DNA from: Ruegeria marina
GTDB lineage: Bacteria > Pseudomonadota > Alphaproteobacteria > Rhodobacterales > Rhodobacteraceae
Direction of reading: 5' to 3'
DNA: 64,000 nucleotides
NCBI RefSeq assembly: GCF_900101475.1
Contig: NZ_FMZV01000016.1
Location: 1 to 64,000, forward strand
Below the pieces are notes generated by a model, which was given only the letters and a program-made list of their open reading frames with translations, was not told the origin of the DNA and did no database searches. Numbering within the stretch: position 1 is the first letter of the stretch; each line of letters begins with the position of its first letter. Below are positions 16,538 through 25,710 of the stretch, piece by piece. The translations under genes were made by a program, and so were the position numbers.

Positions 16538-17422
16538 ATGTTCGAGACCGAGAAATCCACAGCATCCGCCTGGTTCCGTGACTTGCGCGACCAGATCGTC
16601 GCCGCTTTTGAAGGGCTGGAGGACAGTCATGCCGAAGGACCGTTCTCGGACATGCATCCGGGCCGGTTCGAGGTGACGCAGACCACGCGCCAATCCGACG
16701 ATGGGTCGGATGCCGGCGGCGGGCTGATGAGCGTGATGCGCGGCGGCCGGGTGTTCGAGAAGGTCGGTGTGAACATCTCGACCGTCTACGGCACGCTGGG
16801 CGAGCGGGCGCAGGCGGCGATGGCCGCGCGCAAGGGCATTCCGGGAATGAAGGAAGACCCGCGGTTCTGGGCCTCTGGCATCAGCCTGGTGGCGCATATG
16901 CAAAACCCGCATGTGCCGGCGGTGCACATGAACACGCGGATGTTCTGGACCCCGCATGCCTGGTGGTTCGGCGGCGGGTCCGACCTGAACCCCTGTATCG
17001 AGTATGACGCGGACACCGCGCACTTCCACGCCACGCAGAAGGCGCATCTCGACCCGCACGGGGAGGCGTTGTATCCCCGGCTGAAGGCCTGGGCGGACGA
17101 GTATTTCTATATCCCGCATCGCAAACGGGCGCGCGGCGTCGGCGGCATCTTCATGGATGACCTCTGCAGTGGCGACTGGCAGGCGGATTTCGCCCTGACG
17201 CAGGATATCGGGCGGGCCTTCCTTCCGGCCTATCTGCCGCTGGTCGAACGGCGCCGGGTGCAGCCGTTCACCGAGGCTGAAAAGGACGTGCAACTGGTCC
17301 ATCGTGGGCTTTATGCCGAGTACAACTTGGTCTACGACCGGGGCACCAGGTTCGGCCTGGAAACCGGGCACGACGCGAACGCGGTGCTGATGAGCTTGCC
17401 GCCGATGGCTAAGTGGGTGTGA
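16538..17422 (+). CDS. hemF: Oxygen-dependent coproporphyrinogen III oxidase
   Basis: The 294-residue protein is nearly collinear with HemF. It shows FEKVGVNISTVYG, the strongly conserved HMNTRMFW-x-WWFGGGSDLNP region (residues ~127-150), and GGIFMDDL. It performs the aerobic oxidative decarboxylation of coproporphyrinogen III in haem and bacteriochlorophyll synthesis, in the cytoplasm as a dimer. The start at 16538 has AGAAAGATC upstream; an in-frame ATG at 16481 lies in the preceding gene. hemC and hemE are 3-4 kb away. Confidence 0.97.
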   Translation: MFETEKSTASAWFRDLRDQIVAAFEGLEDSHAEGPFSDMHPGRFEVTQTTRQSDDGSDAGGGLMSVMRGGRVFEKVGVNISTVYGTLGERAQAAMAARKGIPGMKEDPRFWASGISLVAHMQNPHVPAVHMNTRMFWTPHAWWFGGGSDLNPCIEYDADTAHFHATQKAHLDPHGEALYPRLKAWADEYFYIPHRKRARGVGGIFMDDLCSGDWQADFALTQDIGRAFLPAYLPLVERRRVQPFTEAEKDVQLVHRGLYAEYNLVYDRGTRFGLETGHDANAVLMSLPPMAKWV

Positions 17423-17471
17423 TCCGGGCAAGCCGTACAAAGGGGGCTCTCCTCGTCACCTGCCGTGACTA

Positions 17472-17496
17472 CCCCGGAGTATTTCGAAAAAGATGA
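17472..17496 (+). repeat. Intergenic GAGTATTT motif, copy A
   Basis: CCCCGGAGTATTTC (17472-17485) is identical over 14 bp to the copy at 22136 and is followed by a similar purine-rich tail (GAAAAAGATGAAGG). A small hairpin GTCAC/GTGAC (17455-17469) lies just before it. It sits between the convergent hemF and 17530 genes. Confidence 0.6.
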
Positions 17497-17529
17497 AGGG
17501 GCGGGCCGCGTCTTGCGAAGGGGTCCGGA

Positions 17530-17949
17530 TCAGGGCCGGAGCCAGAAATCGTCTTCGAGCCGGTCGTAGCAGTAGTTCTGCGCCATCGAGGCGGTCATGT
17601 TGTCGCCGACTTTCTTGACGCTGACCGAAAAGCCCGGCGTGGTATCGGCGCCCGGCGGCGGTTGCAGCGCGAAATGCACGCCCTTTCGGCCCTGGACCGT
17701 CACCGATGGGCCGACCGGACGGACAAGGTAAATTCTCTGGGTGGCGCTGGTGCGCAGGACGCGGATGGCGTAGTCGCCCGCGCCACACCAGAAATCCTTG
17801 GGTGCCGAGCCGTAGCGGTTGACCACCTCGATCACGCCCTGGCTGACCGGGTAGACCTCGAACCGGTTGAACGCCTGAAACCCGAGCGCCATGCCGGGGG
17901 CCAGAAGGCCCGCGCCCAGCAGCGCCAGTACCGTCTTGCGCCGTGTCAT
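17530..17949 (-). CDS. Hypothetical secreted protein
   Basis: The start at 17949 has AGGAGATTTCCC upstream. The 139-residue product begins with MTRRKTVLALLGAGLLAPG, a plausible signal peptide. The mature part has two cysteines (DFWCGAGDYA and AQNYCYDR) that could form one disulfide, and a beta-rich sequence. The pattern resembles small conserved periplasmic proteins of Rhodobacterales, but I do not recognise a named family. It follows the desaturase gene on the same strand with a 90-bp gap. Confidence 0.75.
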   Translation of the reverse strand: MTRRKTVLALLGAGLLAPGMALGFQAFNRFEVYPVSQGVIEVVNRYGSAPKDFWCGAGDYAIRVLRTSATQRIYLVRPVGPSVTVQGRKGVHFALQPPPGADTTPGFSVSVKKVGDNMTASMAQNYCYDRLEDDFWLRP

Positions 17950-18039
17950 GGGAAATCTCCTGTGCGACAATGCATTACCTGTGGCAAGGATAAACGGATT
18001 CCGGCCATGAGCCAGAAAAATCCTGCGGCAGGCGAAAGG

Positions 18040-18984
18040 TCAGGCGCTGCGCCAGCCGGCCTCGCGCAGGGCGGCGCCGTAGCTGGGGGCGGTTTTCATC
18101 CGGACCCCCAACCCCTTGTCCAGCAGCAGCCTGTGCATCCGGGGTAAGTTGTAGCAGGGCACATGCATGATCATGTGATGTTCGAGGTGGTAATTCACCC
18201 AGTACGGCGCGACCAGCAGGCGGGCGAGCGGCCCGGCATGGGTGGTGCGCACGTTCCGGAACGGGTCCTCGGACTGTTCGGTGGCGCCGTGTTCGGCGAT
18301 ATTGCGGATGCGCAGGACGAACTGGAACCAGGTGAGATAGGGCAGCACCCAGAACGCCAGCCCCCACCACCAGTCGCCGACAAGGCTGATCAGCAGGGCC
18401 ACGCCGAGAAACACCGGTAACGATTTCCACAGCTGCGGTGCCTTGAAGCTTTGCGCGAAGTCCGAGGCGGCGGCCTTGATCGCCTCGTCATCCCCGGCAA
18501 GACGGAACGACATCAGGATCTGGCCCGTCAGTTGCTTGATCCCGGTGCGCCCGGTCAGGTCACGGGCGAATTTACGCTTCATCGAGGCATGAGAGGTGGG
18601 GAATTTCGACGACAGGACCAGATCGGGGTCCTTGTCGGTCTGGGTAAAGCGGTGGTGGGTCAGGTGGTAATGGCGATAGGCCGCCAGTTCCGCCAGGATC
18701 GGGCGACCACAGAGCCATTCGCCGACCAGATCGTTGAGCCGCCGGTTGCGGAACAGCGCGTTATGCGCCGCCTCGTGCATCAGTATGGCAAGACCCAGTT
18801 GGCGCGAGCCGATCACGACAACCGCCAGTGCAAAGGTCAGCGGGTTGGGCCAGAGGCCGAACAATGCCACCGCCAGCGCGATGGTGCCCCAGCAATGCAG
18901 GACCAGCCATGCGCCCATGGCGTCGGAGCGTTCCGCCAGCGGGCGAATTTCCTCGGTGCTGAGATAGGCCTTGCCCGGTGTCAT
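18040..18984 (-). CDS. Membrane fatty acid desaturase family protein
   Basis: The 314-residue protein has four to five hydrophobic stretches and the three histidine boxes of membrane diiron desaturases: HEAAH (70-74), HYHLTHH (105-111) and HLEHH (about 260). These bind a diiron centre that inserts double bonds or hydroxyl groups into acyl chains or carotenoids. Which lipid is acted on cannot be read from the sequence; the gene has no lipid-synthesis neighbours. It is transcribed leftward, toward the secreted-protein gene. Confidence 0.88.
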   Translation of the reverse strand: MTPGKAYLSTEEIRPLAERSDAMGAWLVLHCWGTIALAVALFGLWPNPLTFALAVVVIGSRQLGLAILMHEAAHNALFRNRRLNDLVGEWLCGRPILAELAAYRHYHLTHHRFTQTDKDPDLVLSSKFPTSHASMKRKFARDLTGRTGIKQLTGQILMSFRLAGDDEAIKAAASDFAQSFKAPQLWKSLPVFLGVALLISLVGDWWWGLAFWVLPYLTWFQFVLRIRNIAEHGATEQSEDPFRNVRTTHAGPLARLLVAPYWVNYHLEHHMIMHVPCYNLPRMHRLLLDKGLGVRMKTAPSYGAALREAGWRSA

Positions 18985-19046
18985 GTGTGGTCCTCCCGGA
19001 CCTATGGTCTCAGGTCGGGGGTGGGTCTGTCAAACGAAGCGCTGCG

Positions 19047-19930
19047 TCATTCCGCGGTCAGGCCCAATTCGATCAGGACCTGCAACCAGGATTCGTCCGC
19101 CTCGACCCAATGCGCCCAAAAGGGAAACCGGAACGCCTGTCGCCAGATTGCCGCCGTCAGGGCCGGATACCTGTCCAGCGTCTGTGCCAGGTCCTGCACG
19201 GCCTTGTCCCAGTTCCCCGGTTTCCCGTGACCCCCGGCTGTCGCGATCGATACGAAGTAATCGGCATTTGCAAAACGGCAGGCGGTCTCGCAGGCGGCCA
19301 GCGCCTCGGGGGGGCGACGCTCATGTCGCGGAACGTGAAGGAATTGCCAAGCTGGAACCAGAGCCACAGGCTATCGGGTCCTTGGATTTCAGGCAGAGCG
19401 CGGTCCGCGCGGCTCGTTCCAGCCAGTCGCAATCGGGCTGTTGCTGAAACAGGCAGGCATGGCAGCGGCCGAAGTGCAGAACCGCGTTGTGGGGGTTCAG
19501 CGCCTCGGCCTTGTCCAGCGCGTCGGCTGCATCCTGTTCCCGCACCGCCAAGGCCAGAAGGACGCCAAGCGCGACATGGCTGAGTTCGAGCCGGTCATCG
19601 CCGCGCCGGACCGGGCCTTCGACCACTTGGAGCACGCCTGGTTCGGCAGCGATCTGGCGCACGTCCTTGTGGCTGCCCTTGTAGGCAAAGGCCGAGTTGC
19701 GGGCGATCACGGTCAGGGCGCGAAAGCGGCTGAGCTCGATGGTCGCCTCCTCGACGATACCATCGACCAGGAATTCCTGATCCGGGGTCCGGGGCCATGT
19801 TGTTGAAGGGCAGGATCACCTCGGCGAAGATCCGCCGCAGCCGGGCGACGGTGCCTTCCTTGTCACCCGCCACCAGCCTCGAATAGCCGGTGACATCGGC
19901 GGCAACGATAGTGGTCAGGCGGCGGTCCAT
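19047..19930 (-). pseudogene. Degraded adenylate/guanylate cyclase with TolB/TPR-like C-terminus
   Basis: The minus strand starts with MDRRLTTIVAADVTGYSRLV, the N-terminus of a class III cyclase domain. After ~39 residues (RRIFAEVI) it jumps straight to LPFNNMAPDP, which in intact homologues lies several hundred residues later, so most of the catalytic domain is deleted. One extra base near 19784 then shifts the frame; DQEFLVDGIVEEATIELSRF and ARNSAFAYKGSHKDVRQ continue in the next frame. Further frame changes near 19385 and 19310 connect to the C-terminal TPR-like part ending LQVLIELGLTAE. Three or more frame changes plus the deletion make a functional product very unlikely. Confidence 0.85.
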
Positions 19931-20002
19931 GCGGGGTTTCCGGACGGGTCAGGCTGCCCTTCCAGTATGCCGGCCCTTGCCGTTGCGGCAAAGCGGAAAG
20001 GC

Positions 20003-20962
20003 TCAGCCGCGCCAGTCGAAGAAGCCCGGTCCCGCCTGTGCCAGCAGGTCGCGCGCCATCTCGGTGCCCAGCGCCGGGCCGTCGGCCACGTCGCAGGTGC
20101 GGTCCAGCGCGATCGCCTCGGACCCGTCGGGGCGCAGCACCTCGCCGCGCAGGCGCAGGGTGGTGCCGTCCAGCTCGGCCAAGCCGGCGATGGGGGTTTC
20201 GCAGGACCCGTCGAGCGCGGCCAGCAGCGCCCGTTCGGCGGCCAGCCGCTGACCGGTCTCAGCATGGTGGATGGCGGCCAGCATGTCAGCGGCGCGGTTG
20301 TCATCTGCGCGCCGCTCGATCCCGATGGCGCCCTGCGCGATGGCGGGCAGCATGTCATCGGGCGAGATCGCGGTGGCGGGCACGTCGGCCATGTTGAGCC
20401 GCCGGATGCCTGCCATGGCCAGGAAGGTGCATTCGGCCACGCCCTCGGACAGTTTGCGCAGGCGGGTCTGCACATTGCCCCGGAACTCGACAACCTTGAG
20501 ATCGGGGCGGCGATTCAAGAGCTGCGCCCGGCGGCGCAGCGACGAGGTGCCGACAACGGCGCCCTGCGGCAGGTCGCGGATTGCCGAATGGCCGGGCGAG
20601 ATGAAGGCGTCGCGCACATCCTCGCGCGGCAGGAAGGTGTCGAGCACCAGGCCTGCGGGCTGTTCCACCGGCATGTCCTTGGTCGAATGCACCGCGATGT
20701 CGATGTCGCCGCGCAGCATCGCCTCTTCGATCTCCTTGGTGAAGAGGCCCTTGTTGCCGATCTCCTTCAAGGGCCGGTCGGCTTCGATCATCGCGCGATT
20801 GTCACCGGTGGTGGTGATCACAACGATATCGAACGCATCTTCGGGCAGGTCGAAGGCGGCGCCGAGGCGGCGGCGGGTTTCGAAGGCCTGCGCCAGCGCC
20901 AGCGGCGAGCCACGGGTGCCGATCTTCAGCGGCGATGCGGGAGAGGGAAGCGAGATTTTCAT
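20003..20962 (-). CDS. hemC: Porphobilinogen deaminase (hydroxymethylbilane synthase)
   Basis: The 319-residue protein has the expected length and motifs: KIGTRGSPLALAQA at the start, HSTKDMP, VGTSSLRRRAQLL and EFRGNVQTRLRKL, plus the dipyrromethane cofactor cysteine C254 in LDGSCETPIAG. It polymerises four porphobilinogens into hydroxymethylbilane. The ATG at 20962 is chosen because it begins just before the first conserved strand; a longer open frame to 21121 runs across hemE upstream sequence. It diverges from hemE with a 106-bp shared region, suggesting common control. Confidence 0.97.
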   Translation of the reverse strand: MKISLPSPASPLKIGTRGSPLALAQAFETRRRLGAAFDLPEDAFDIVVITTTGDNRAMIEADRPLKEIGNKGLFTKEIEEAMLRGDIDIAVHSTKDMPVEQPAGLVLDTFLPREDVRDAFISPGHSAIRDLPQGAVVGTSSLRRRAQLLNRRPDLKVVEFRGNVQTRLRKLSEGVAECTFLAMAGIRRLNMADVPATAISPDDMLPAIAQGAIGIERRADDNRAADMLAAIHHAETGQRLAAERALLAALDGSCETPIAGLAELDGTTLRLRGEVLRPDGSEAIALDRTCDVADGPALGTEMARDLLAQAGPGFFDWRG

Positions 20963-21068
20963 GGACGCCAGCTTTAGTCGCGTCACATTGCCCTGACAAT
21001 GGGGGCTGCGCTTGACAAATTGCCGCCGAACGCCGACCCGTGGCGCAAAGTGAAGGATGAGGGCGGAT

Positions 21069-22103
21069 ATGGCCGAGACGAAGAAACTGCTGCGGACACT
21101 GGCGGGCGAGGTGCTGGACACCCCGCCGATCTGGATGATGCGGCAGGCCGGACGCTACCTGCCGGAGTACCGCGCCACCCGCGCGCAGGCAGGCGATTTC
21201 CTGTCGCTGTGCTATAACCCGGAACTGGCCGCCGAAGTGACGTTGCAGCCGATCCGGCGCTACGGGTTCGACGCGGCGATCCTGTTTGCCGATATCCTGC
21301 TGGTGCCGCAGGCGCTGGGGGCCGACCTGTGGTTCGAGACCGGCGAGGGGCCGCGCCTGTCGACCATCGGGGCGCAGGCGGATTTCGACCGGCTGAAGCC
21401 GGTGGAAGCGATCCACGAGACGCTGGCGCCGGTCTATGAGACGGTGCGCATCCTGACCCGCGAATTGCCTGCCGAGACGGCGCTCATTGGCTTTGCCGGG
21501 GCGCCCTGGACCGTGGCGACCTACATGATCGCCGGGCGCGGTACCCCGGACCAGGGCCCGGCGCATGCGCTGCGCGAAGGCAACCCGGCACTGTTCGACG
21601 CGCTGATCGCGCGGCTGACGGCGGCCACCATCGAATACCTGAGCGCGCAGATCGAGGCGGGGGCCGAAGTGGTCAAGATCTTTGACAGCTGGGCCGGGTC
21701 GCTGAAGGGCGAGGCGTTCACCAGATACGCGCTGGAACCCTGCCGCGAGATCACCCAGGCGCTGAAGGCCCGGCATCCCGGTATCCCGGTGATCGGCTTT
21801 CCGCGCGAGGCGGGTGAGGGCTATGTCGGGTTCGCCAAGGCCACCGGCGTCGATTGTGTGGCTCTCGACAATTCGGTGACGCCGGATTGGGCGGCGGCGC
21901 ATGTGCAGGTGGATGGCTGCGTGCAGGGCAACCTGGCCTCGTCCCATATGGTGACCGGTGGGCAGGCGCTGGTGGACGAGACCCGGCGCATTGTCGAGGC
22001 GTTCTCCAAGGGGCCGCATATCTTCAACCTGGGTCATGGCATCACGCCGGATGCCGACCCCGAGAACGTGCAACTGATGATCGACACGGTGCGTAAGGGG
22101 TAA
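21069..22103 (+). CDS. hemE: Uroporphyrinogen decarboxylase
   Basis: The 344-residue protein has the UroD signatures [18 protein letters not shown] near the N-terminus and [16 protein letters not shown] in the middle, plus the late [15 protein letters not shown]. It converts uroporphyrinogen III to coproporphyrinogen III, feeding HemF encoded nearby. The start at 21069 follows GAGGGCGG; an in-frame ATG 12 bp upstream is possible. It is divergent from hemC and followed by a strong hairpin. Confidence 0.97.
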   Translation: MAETKKLLRTLAGEVLDTPPIWMMRQAGRYLPEYRATRAQAGDFLSLCYNPELAAEVTLQPIRRYGFDAAILFADILLVPQALGADLWFETGEGPRLSTIGAQADFDRLKPVEAIHETLAPVYETVRILTRELPAETALIGFAGAPWTVATYMIAGRGTPDQGPAHALREGNPALFDALIARLTAATIEYLSAQIEAGAEVVKIFDSWAGSLKGEAFTRYALEPCREITQALKARHPGIPVIGFPREAGEGYVGFAKATGVDCVALDNSVTPDWAAAHVQVDGCVQGNLASSHMVTGGQALVDETRRIVEAFSKGPHIFNLGHGITPDADPENVQLMIDTVRKG

Positions 22104-22111
22104 GTGCGGGA

Positions 22112-22132
22112 GCGAGGGGCGCTGCCCCTCGC
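22112..22132 (+). terminator. Stem-loop after hemE
   Basis: GCGAGGGGC-GCT-GCCCCTCGC is a perfect 9-bp stem with a 3-nt loop, 8 bp after the hemE stop. No T-run follows directly; instead a conserved GAGTATTT motif starts 3 bp later. It probably acts as a transcript 3' end or stability element between the two convergent genes. Confidence 0.55.
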
Positions 22133-22135
22133 GCT

Positions 22136-22166
22136 CCCCGGAGTATTTCAGACCAGAAAGAAGCGG
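22136..22166 (+). repeat. Intergenic GAGTATTT motif, copy B
   Basis: CCCCGGAGTATTTC is followed by AGACCAGAAAGAAGCGGG. The first 14 bp match copy A exactly, and the ACCAGAAAGAAGC tail matches copy C (30550-30578, minus strand). It lies directly after the hemE hairpin and before the stop of the convergent racemase gene. Confidence 0.65.
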
Positions 22167-22167
22167 G

Positions 22168-23262
22168 TCAGGCTTTGTTGGCCTCTGCCAGTTCGGCCAG
22201 GATTTCGGCCGTGTGTTCGCCGCGCGCGGGGCTGCGCTTGGGTAGCCAATCGCGACCTGCGAAGCGCGGGGCGGGGGCGGCCTGAAGCGTGCCGTCGATC
22301 TCGGCCCAGGTGTGACGGGCGGCGTTCATCGGGTGATGCTGCGCCTCTTGCGGGCTGAGCACCGGGGCGACGCAGGCATCGGTGCCGAGAAATAGGTCGG
22401 CCCAATGGGCGCGCGGCTGGGTCGCGAAGAGCGCGGCGAGGCGGGCGGTGAGCGCGGGCCAGAGTTTCGGGGTGAACTGCTGCTGGAACTCGGGGTCGCC
22501 GGTGAGGCCGAGCCGATCGAGGAAGAGCGCGTAGAACTTGGGCTCCAGACATTGCACGGTGATATGGCCGCCATCGGCACAGGTATAGGTGCGGCTCCAA
22601 TGCGGACCGTCGAGCAGGCTCTGGCCGCGGGTCTCGGACAGACTGCCGGTCTGGCCGAGGCTCATCAGCAGGTTCATCATATGGGCCGAGCCATCATAGA
22701 TCGCGGCATCGACCACGGTGCCCTGTCCGGTGGCGCGGGCGTTCAGCAGGCCCGCGAGCAGGCCGGTTACGAGGTACATGGCTCCGCCGCCGATATCGCC
22801 CACCAGCGTGGCGGGCGTCTGCGGCGCGTCGCCGGGGGCCGAGCCGTACCAGAGCGCGCCCGAGAGCGAGATATAGTTGAGGTCATGCCCGGCGGCATGG
22901 GCGAGCGGTCCGTCCTGGCCCCAGCCGGTCATCCGGCCATAGACCAGCGCGGGATTGAGCGCATGACAGTCCTCGGGGCCGAGGCCGAGTTTCTCCATCA
23001 CGCCGGGGCGGAACCCTTCGATCAGCGCGTCGGCGGTGGCGATCAGGGCGCGGGCGGTGGCGATATCGGCCGCATCCTTGAGATCAAGCGCGATGGAGCG
23101 TTTCCCGCGATCCAGAAGCGAGCGTTCCGGCATGCCGGGTGTTACCGCGCCGCCCTTGCGGTGCACGGTGATCACGTCGGCGCCCAGATCCGCCAGCAGC
23201 ATGGCGGCAAAGGGTCCGGGACCCAGCCCCTCGATCTCGACGATGCGGATGCCGTTCAGCAT
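22168..23262 (-). CDS. CaiB/BaiF-family protein, alpha-methylacyl-CoA racemase-like
   Basis: The 364-residue protein starts with MLNGIRIVEIEGLGPGPFAAM, the nucleotide/CoA-binding start of class III CoA transferases, behind GAGGGAGAG. The blocks GRMTGWGQDGPLAHAAGHDLNYISL and VGDIGGGAMYLVTG match the AMACR branch, which racemises 2-methylacyl-CoA using a His/Asp pair, rather than CoA transferases. The divergent crotonase gene points to branched-chain or fatty acyl-CoA breakdown. The intergenic gap is 137 bp. Confidence 0.85.
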   Translation of the reverse strand: MLNGIRIVEIEGLGPGPFAAMLLADLGADVITVHRKGGAVTPGMPERSLLDRGKRSIALDLKDAADIATARALIATADALIEGFRPGVMEKLGLGPEDCHALNPALVYGRMTGWGQDGPLAHAAGHDLNYISLSGALWYGSAPGDAPQTPATLVGDIGGGAMYLVTGLLAGLLNARATGQGTVVDAAIYDGSAHMMNLLMSLGQTGSLSETRGQSLLDGPHWSRTYTCADGGHITVQCLEPKFYALFLDRLGLTGDPEFQQQFTPKLWPALTARLAALFATQPRAHWADLFLGTDACVAPVLSPQEAQHHPMNAARHTWAEIDGTLQAAPAPRFAGRDWLPKRSPARGEHTAEILAELAEANKA

Positions 23263-23399
23263 GATGCTCTCCCTCTTTTCTGCCGCAGGTTTCCGGCCCG
23301 GCGCGCCGAATGCAAGCGCGGTGGCGCCGCGTGACGTGGCGTTGCGTTTTGTCCGCGCGCTTTCGCGTGCTCTGCTGGGATGCAATCAGGGAGGAAGAC

Positions 23400-24260
23400 A
23401 TGTCCGTTGTCGCATATGAAAAGGACGGGCGCATTGCCCGGATCACGCTGAACCGGCCCGAGGTGATGAACGCCATCAATGACGAACTGCCCGGCGCGCT
23501 GGCCGCTGCCGTGGCGCGGGCCGACGCGGACCCGGGCGTGCATGTGATGGTGCTGTCGGGGGCGGGGCGCGCGTTTTGCGCCGGTTATGACCTGACCTAT
23601 TACGCCGAGGGCAACGGGGCGGGCGACGTGACCCAGCCGATGCCCTGGGACCCGATCAAGGATTACCGGTTCATGTGGGCCAATACCCAGCATTTCATGT
23701 CGCTCTGGCGTGCGATGAAGCCGGTGGTGTGCAAGGTACACGGGTTTGCGGTGGCGGGTGGGTCGGATATCGCGCTGTGTGCCGATATGACGATCATGGC
23801 CGAGGAGGCGCAGATCGGGTACATGCCGACGCGGGTCTGGGGCTGTCCCACCACGGCGATGTGGGTCTATCGGCTGGGGGCCGAACGGGCCAAGCGAATG
23901 CTGTTCACCGGCGACAAGATCACTGGGCGTCAGGCGGCGGAAATGGGGCTGGTGCTGGAGGCGGTGCCGGCGGAGTATCTGGACGACCGGGTCGAAGAGT
24001 TGGCCGCGCGCATGGCGACGGTGCCGATCAACCAGTTGGCGATGCAGAAACTGGTGATCAACCAGGCCATCGAGCAGACCGGGTTGATGCAGACGCAGCG
24101 GCTGGCGACAATCTTCGACGGCATCACCCGGCACAGCCCCGAAGGCATCCATTTCAAGGAACGGGCCGAGGCGATGGGCTGGAAACAGGCGGTGGACGAG
24201 CGCGATCAGGGCACCTGGGACTGGACCGCGAACGAGGAAATCCCAAAGCGCAACCGCTAG
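23400..24260 (+). CDS. Crotonase-family enoyl-CoA hydratase/isomerase
   Basis: The start at 23400 follows CAGGGAGGAAGAC. The 286-residue protein has the crotonase core: ITLNRPEVMNAIND, the oxyanion-hole segments GAGRAFCAGYDL and CKVHGFAVAGGSDIALCAD, and the family C-terminal helix. The acidic catalytic position around GYMPTRVWG differs from the canonical hydratase Glu pair, so isomerase or another crotonase chemistry is possible. It is divergent from the AMACR-like gene and ends with a 4-bp tail-to-tail overlap with the HxlR regulator. Confidence 0.87.
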   Translation: MSVVAYEKDGRIARITLNRPEVMNAINDELPGALAAAVARADADPGVHVMVLSGAGRAFCAGYDLTYYAEGNGAGDVTQPMPWDPIKDYRFMWANTQHFMSLWRAMKPVVCKVHGFAVAGGSDIALCADMTIMAEEAQIGYMPTRVWGCPTTAMWVYRLGAERAKRMLFTGDKITGRQAAEMGLVLEAVPAEYLDDRVEELAARMATVPINQLAMQKLVINQAIEQTGLMQTQRLATIFDGITRHSPEGIHFKERAEAMGWKQAVDERDQGTWDWTANEEIPKRNR

Positions 24261-24697
24261 GTTCGTCGGAGCCGCATCGTCTCGTAGGTGAGGGGTGCGC
24301 CGGTGGTGCGGTCGACCACAACCGGGTCAACCTCGCGCCCGTTCGCATGCGAGACAACGCGGATCGGCGGCGGCAGATCGCTGGGCAGGTTGCCGGTGGC
24401 CCAATCGACCAGCATCAGCATCACCGGCCCAAAGGCGCGTCCCGCCGAGGTCAGCCGGTATTCATGCCTGAGGGGCCGCTCCTGATAGGGAACGCGGTGC
24501 ATCAGGCCTAGCGTCTCAAGTTTCTTGAGCCGTTCCGCCAGAAGGTGGCGGGTTATGCCGAGGCGGTCCTGGAACCCGTCGAAACGGCGGGTGCCCAGAA
24601 ACGCCTCGCGCAGAATGAGCAGCGTCCAACGGTCACCCACGACCGACATGGCGCGGGCGACCGGGCAGGAATCGTGATCAAGATCGCTCCATTTCAT
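24257..24697 (-). CDS. HxlR-family transcriptional regulator
   Basis: This 146-residue protein has the HxlR winged helix: SCPVARAMSVVGDRWTLLIL, then RFDGFQDRLGITRHLLAERL and the wing YQERPLRHEYRLTSAG. A single N-terminal cysteine (C11) occupies the position that senses thiol stress in several HxlR proteins. It diverges from an alpha/beta hydrolase gene, and a 9-bp-arm inverted repeat typical of HxlR operators lies between them. Confidence 0.92.
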   Translation of the reverse strand: MKWSDLDHDSCPVARAMSVVGDRWTLLILREAFLGTRRFDGFQDRLGITRHLLAERLKKLETLGLMHRVPYQERPLRHEYRLTSAGRAFGPVMLMLVDWATGNLPSDLPPPIRVVSHANGREVDPVVVDRTTGAPLTYETMRLRRT

Positions 24698-24736
24698 GCC
24701 CCCAGTCTTAGCATGAAACTTGCGGGTTCCAAATGG

Positions 24737-24761
24737 GAACTTACTCAGGCATAGTAAGTTC
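24737..24761. promoter_or_regulatory. HxlR operator-like inverted repeat
   Basis: GAACTTACT-CAGGCAT-AGTAAGTTC has perfect 9-bp arms and a 7-bp spacer. It lies 40 bp from the hxlR start and 29 bp from the hydrolase start. ACTTAC/GTAAGT-type arms are characteristic of HxlR family operators. Confidence 0.75.
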
Positions 24762-24789
24762 TGTTTTAGAACTCATAAGGGAATCAGGA

Positions 24790-25710
24790 ATGTCTATTGC
24801 AGATTCGTCCGGCCCGCTTGACCGGCCCGCCCGTCCCGACCCGTTGGCGATACGATTGACAAGGGTGGCCGCCGGCCTCGCGTCACGCGGGGCTCCGGGG
24901 CTCTCGTCGTGGTTTCTGGAGCGCCTGTTCACAACACCGCGCCGGTATTCGGTTCCTGTGCGCGAACGGGATTGGATGGCCGGCGCGCGGACCTATCATT
25001 TGGAACTGGCGGGGAACATGCGCATTCCACTCTATCGCTGGGGGAGCGGGCCGACGGTGCTTTTGATCCACGGCATGAGCGGGCGCGGCAGCCAGATGGC
25101 GATCCTGGCGGCGCCCCTGGTTGCGGCCGGGTTCAGCGTTGTCGCCTTTGACGCGCCCGGACACGGCGCGGCGCCAGGCAGTCGGTTCTCGTTGCCCGAA
25201 TATGCGCAGGTCATCATGCAGGTCGCGGGCCATCTCGGCCCCCTGGCCGGAGCCGTGGCGCATTCCGTCGGCGCCGCGGCGGCGACAGTGGCCCTGGGCC
25301 AAGGTGCCGAGATCAGCCGCCTCGTCTATTTCGCGCCGCCCGAGGACATGGCGGACCAGTTGTTCCGGCTTGCGGGGTTCCTGGGTTTCTCGACGCGGGT
25401 CGCGGGCAGAACGCAACATCGTCTGGAAACGCGGTTGGGGGTTCCGATGGAGGCGCTGCGCGGGCGCGACATCGCGCGGCGCCTGACGAACCCCCTGCTG
25501 GTGTTTCATGATCACGGCGATGGCATCGTGCCTTTCCGAGACGGTGCCACCCTGGCGCGCTACTGGCCCGGCGCCCGCCTGATCGCGACCGAGGGCTTGG
25601 GACATGCCCGGATCCTGCGCGACCCTGAGGCGCTGGACCGGACGGTCCGCTTTCTGTCCGGGCGGCCGACGGGGCAGGACACAGGCTGCGCGCAAGATGT
25701 GGCGGCCTAA
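24790..25710 (+). CDS. Alpha/beta hydrolase
   Basis: From the ATG at 24790 (GGAATCAGGA upstream) the protein has 306 residues. It has the oxyanion loop LLIHGMSGRG, the strand FDAPGHGAAPGS, a nucleophile elbow AHSVGAA (Ser in a G/A-x-S-x-G turn), FHDHGDGIVPF with the acid, and GLGHARIL with the catalytic His. No signal peptide is seen. The HxlR operator suggests induction by an electrophile or aromatic compound; the substrate is unknown. A longer start at 24733 would run through the operator and is unlikely. Confidence 0.87.
   Translation: MSIADSSGPLDRPARPDPLAIRLTRVAAGLASRGAPGLSSWFLERLFTTPRRYSVPVRERDWMAGARTYHLELAGNMRIPLYRWGSGPTVLLIHGMSGRGSQMAILAAPLVAAGFSVVAFDAPGHGAAPGSRFSLPEYAQVIMQVAGHLGPLAGAVAHSVGAAAATVALGQGAEISRLVYFAPPEDMADQLFRLAGFLGFSTRVAGRTQHRLETRLGVPMEALRGRDIARRLTNPLLVFHDHGDGIVPFRDGATLARYWPGARLIATEGLGHARILRDPEALDRTVRFLSGRPTGQDTGCAQDVAA

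Noticed and set aside
20963-21068. hemE-proximal replication origin as in Caulobacter
   Set aside because: The hemC-hemE gap is only 106 bp and GC-rich, with no DnaA boxes or AT-rich unwinding stretch.
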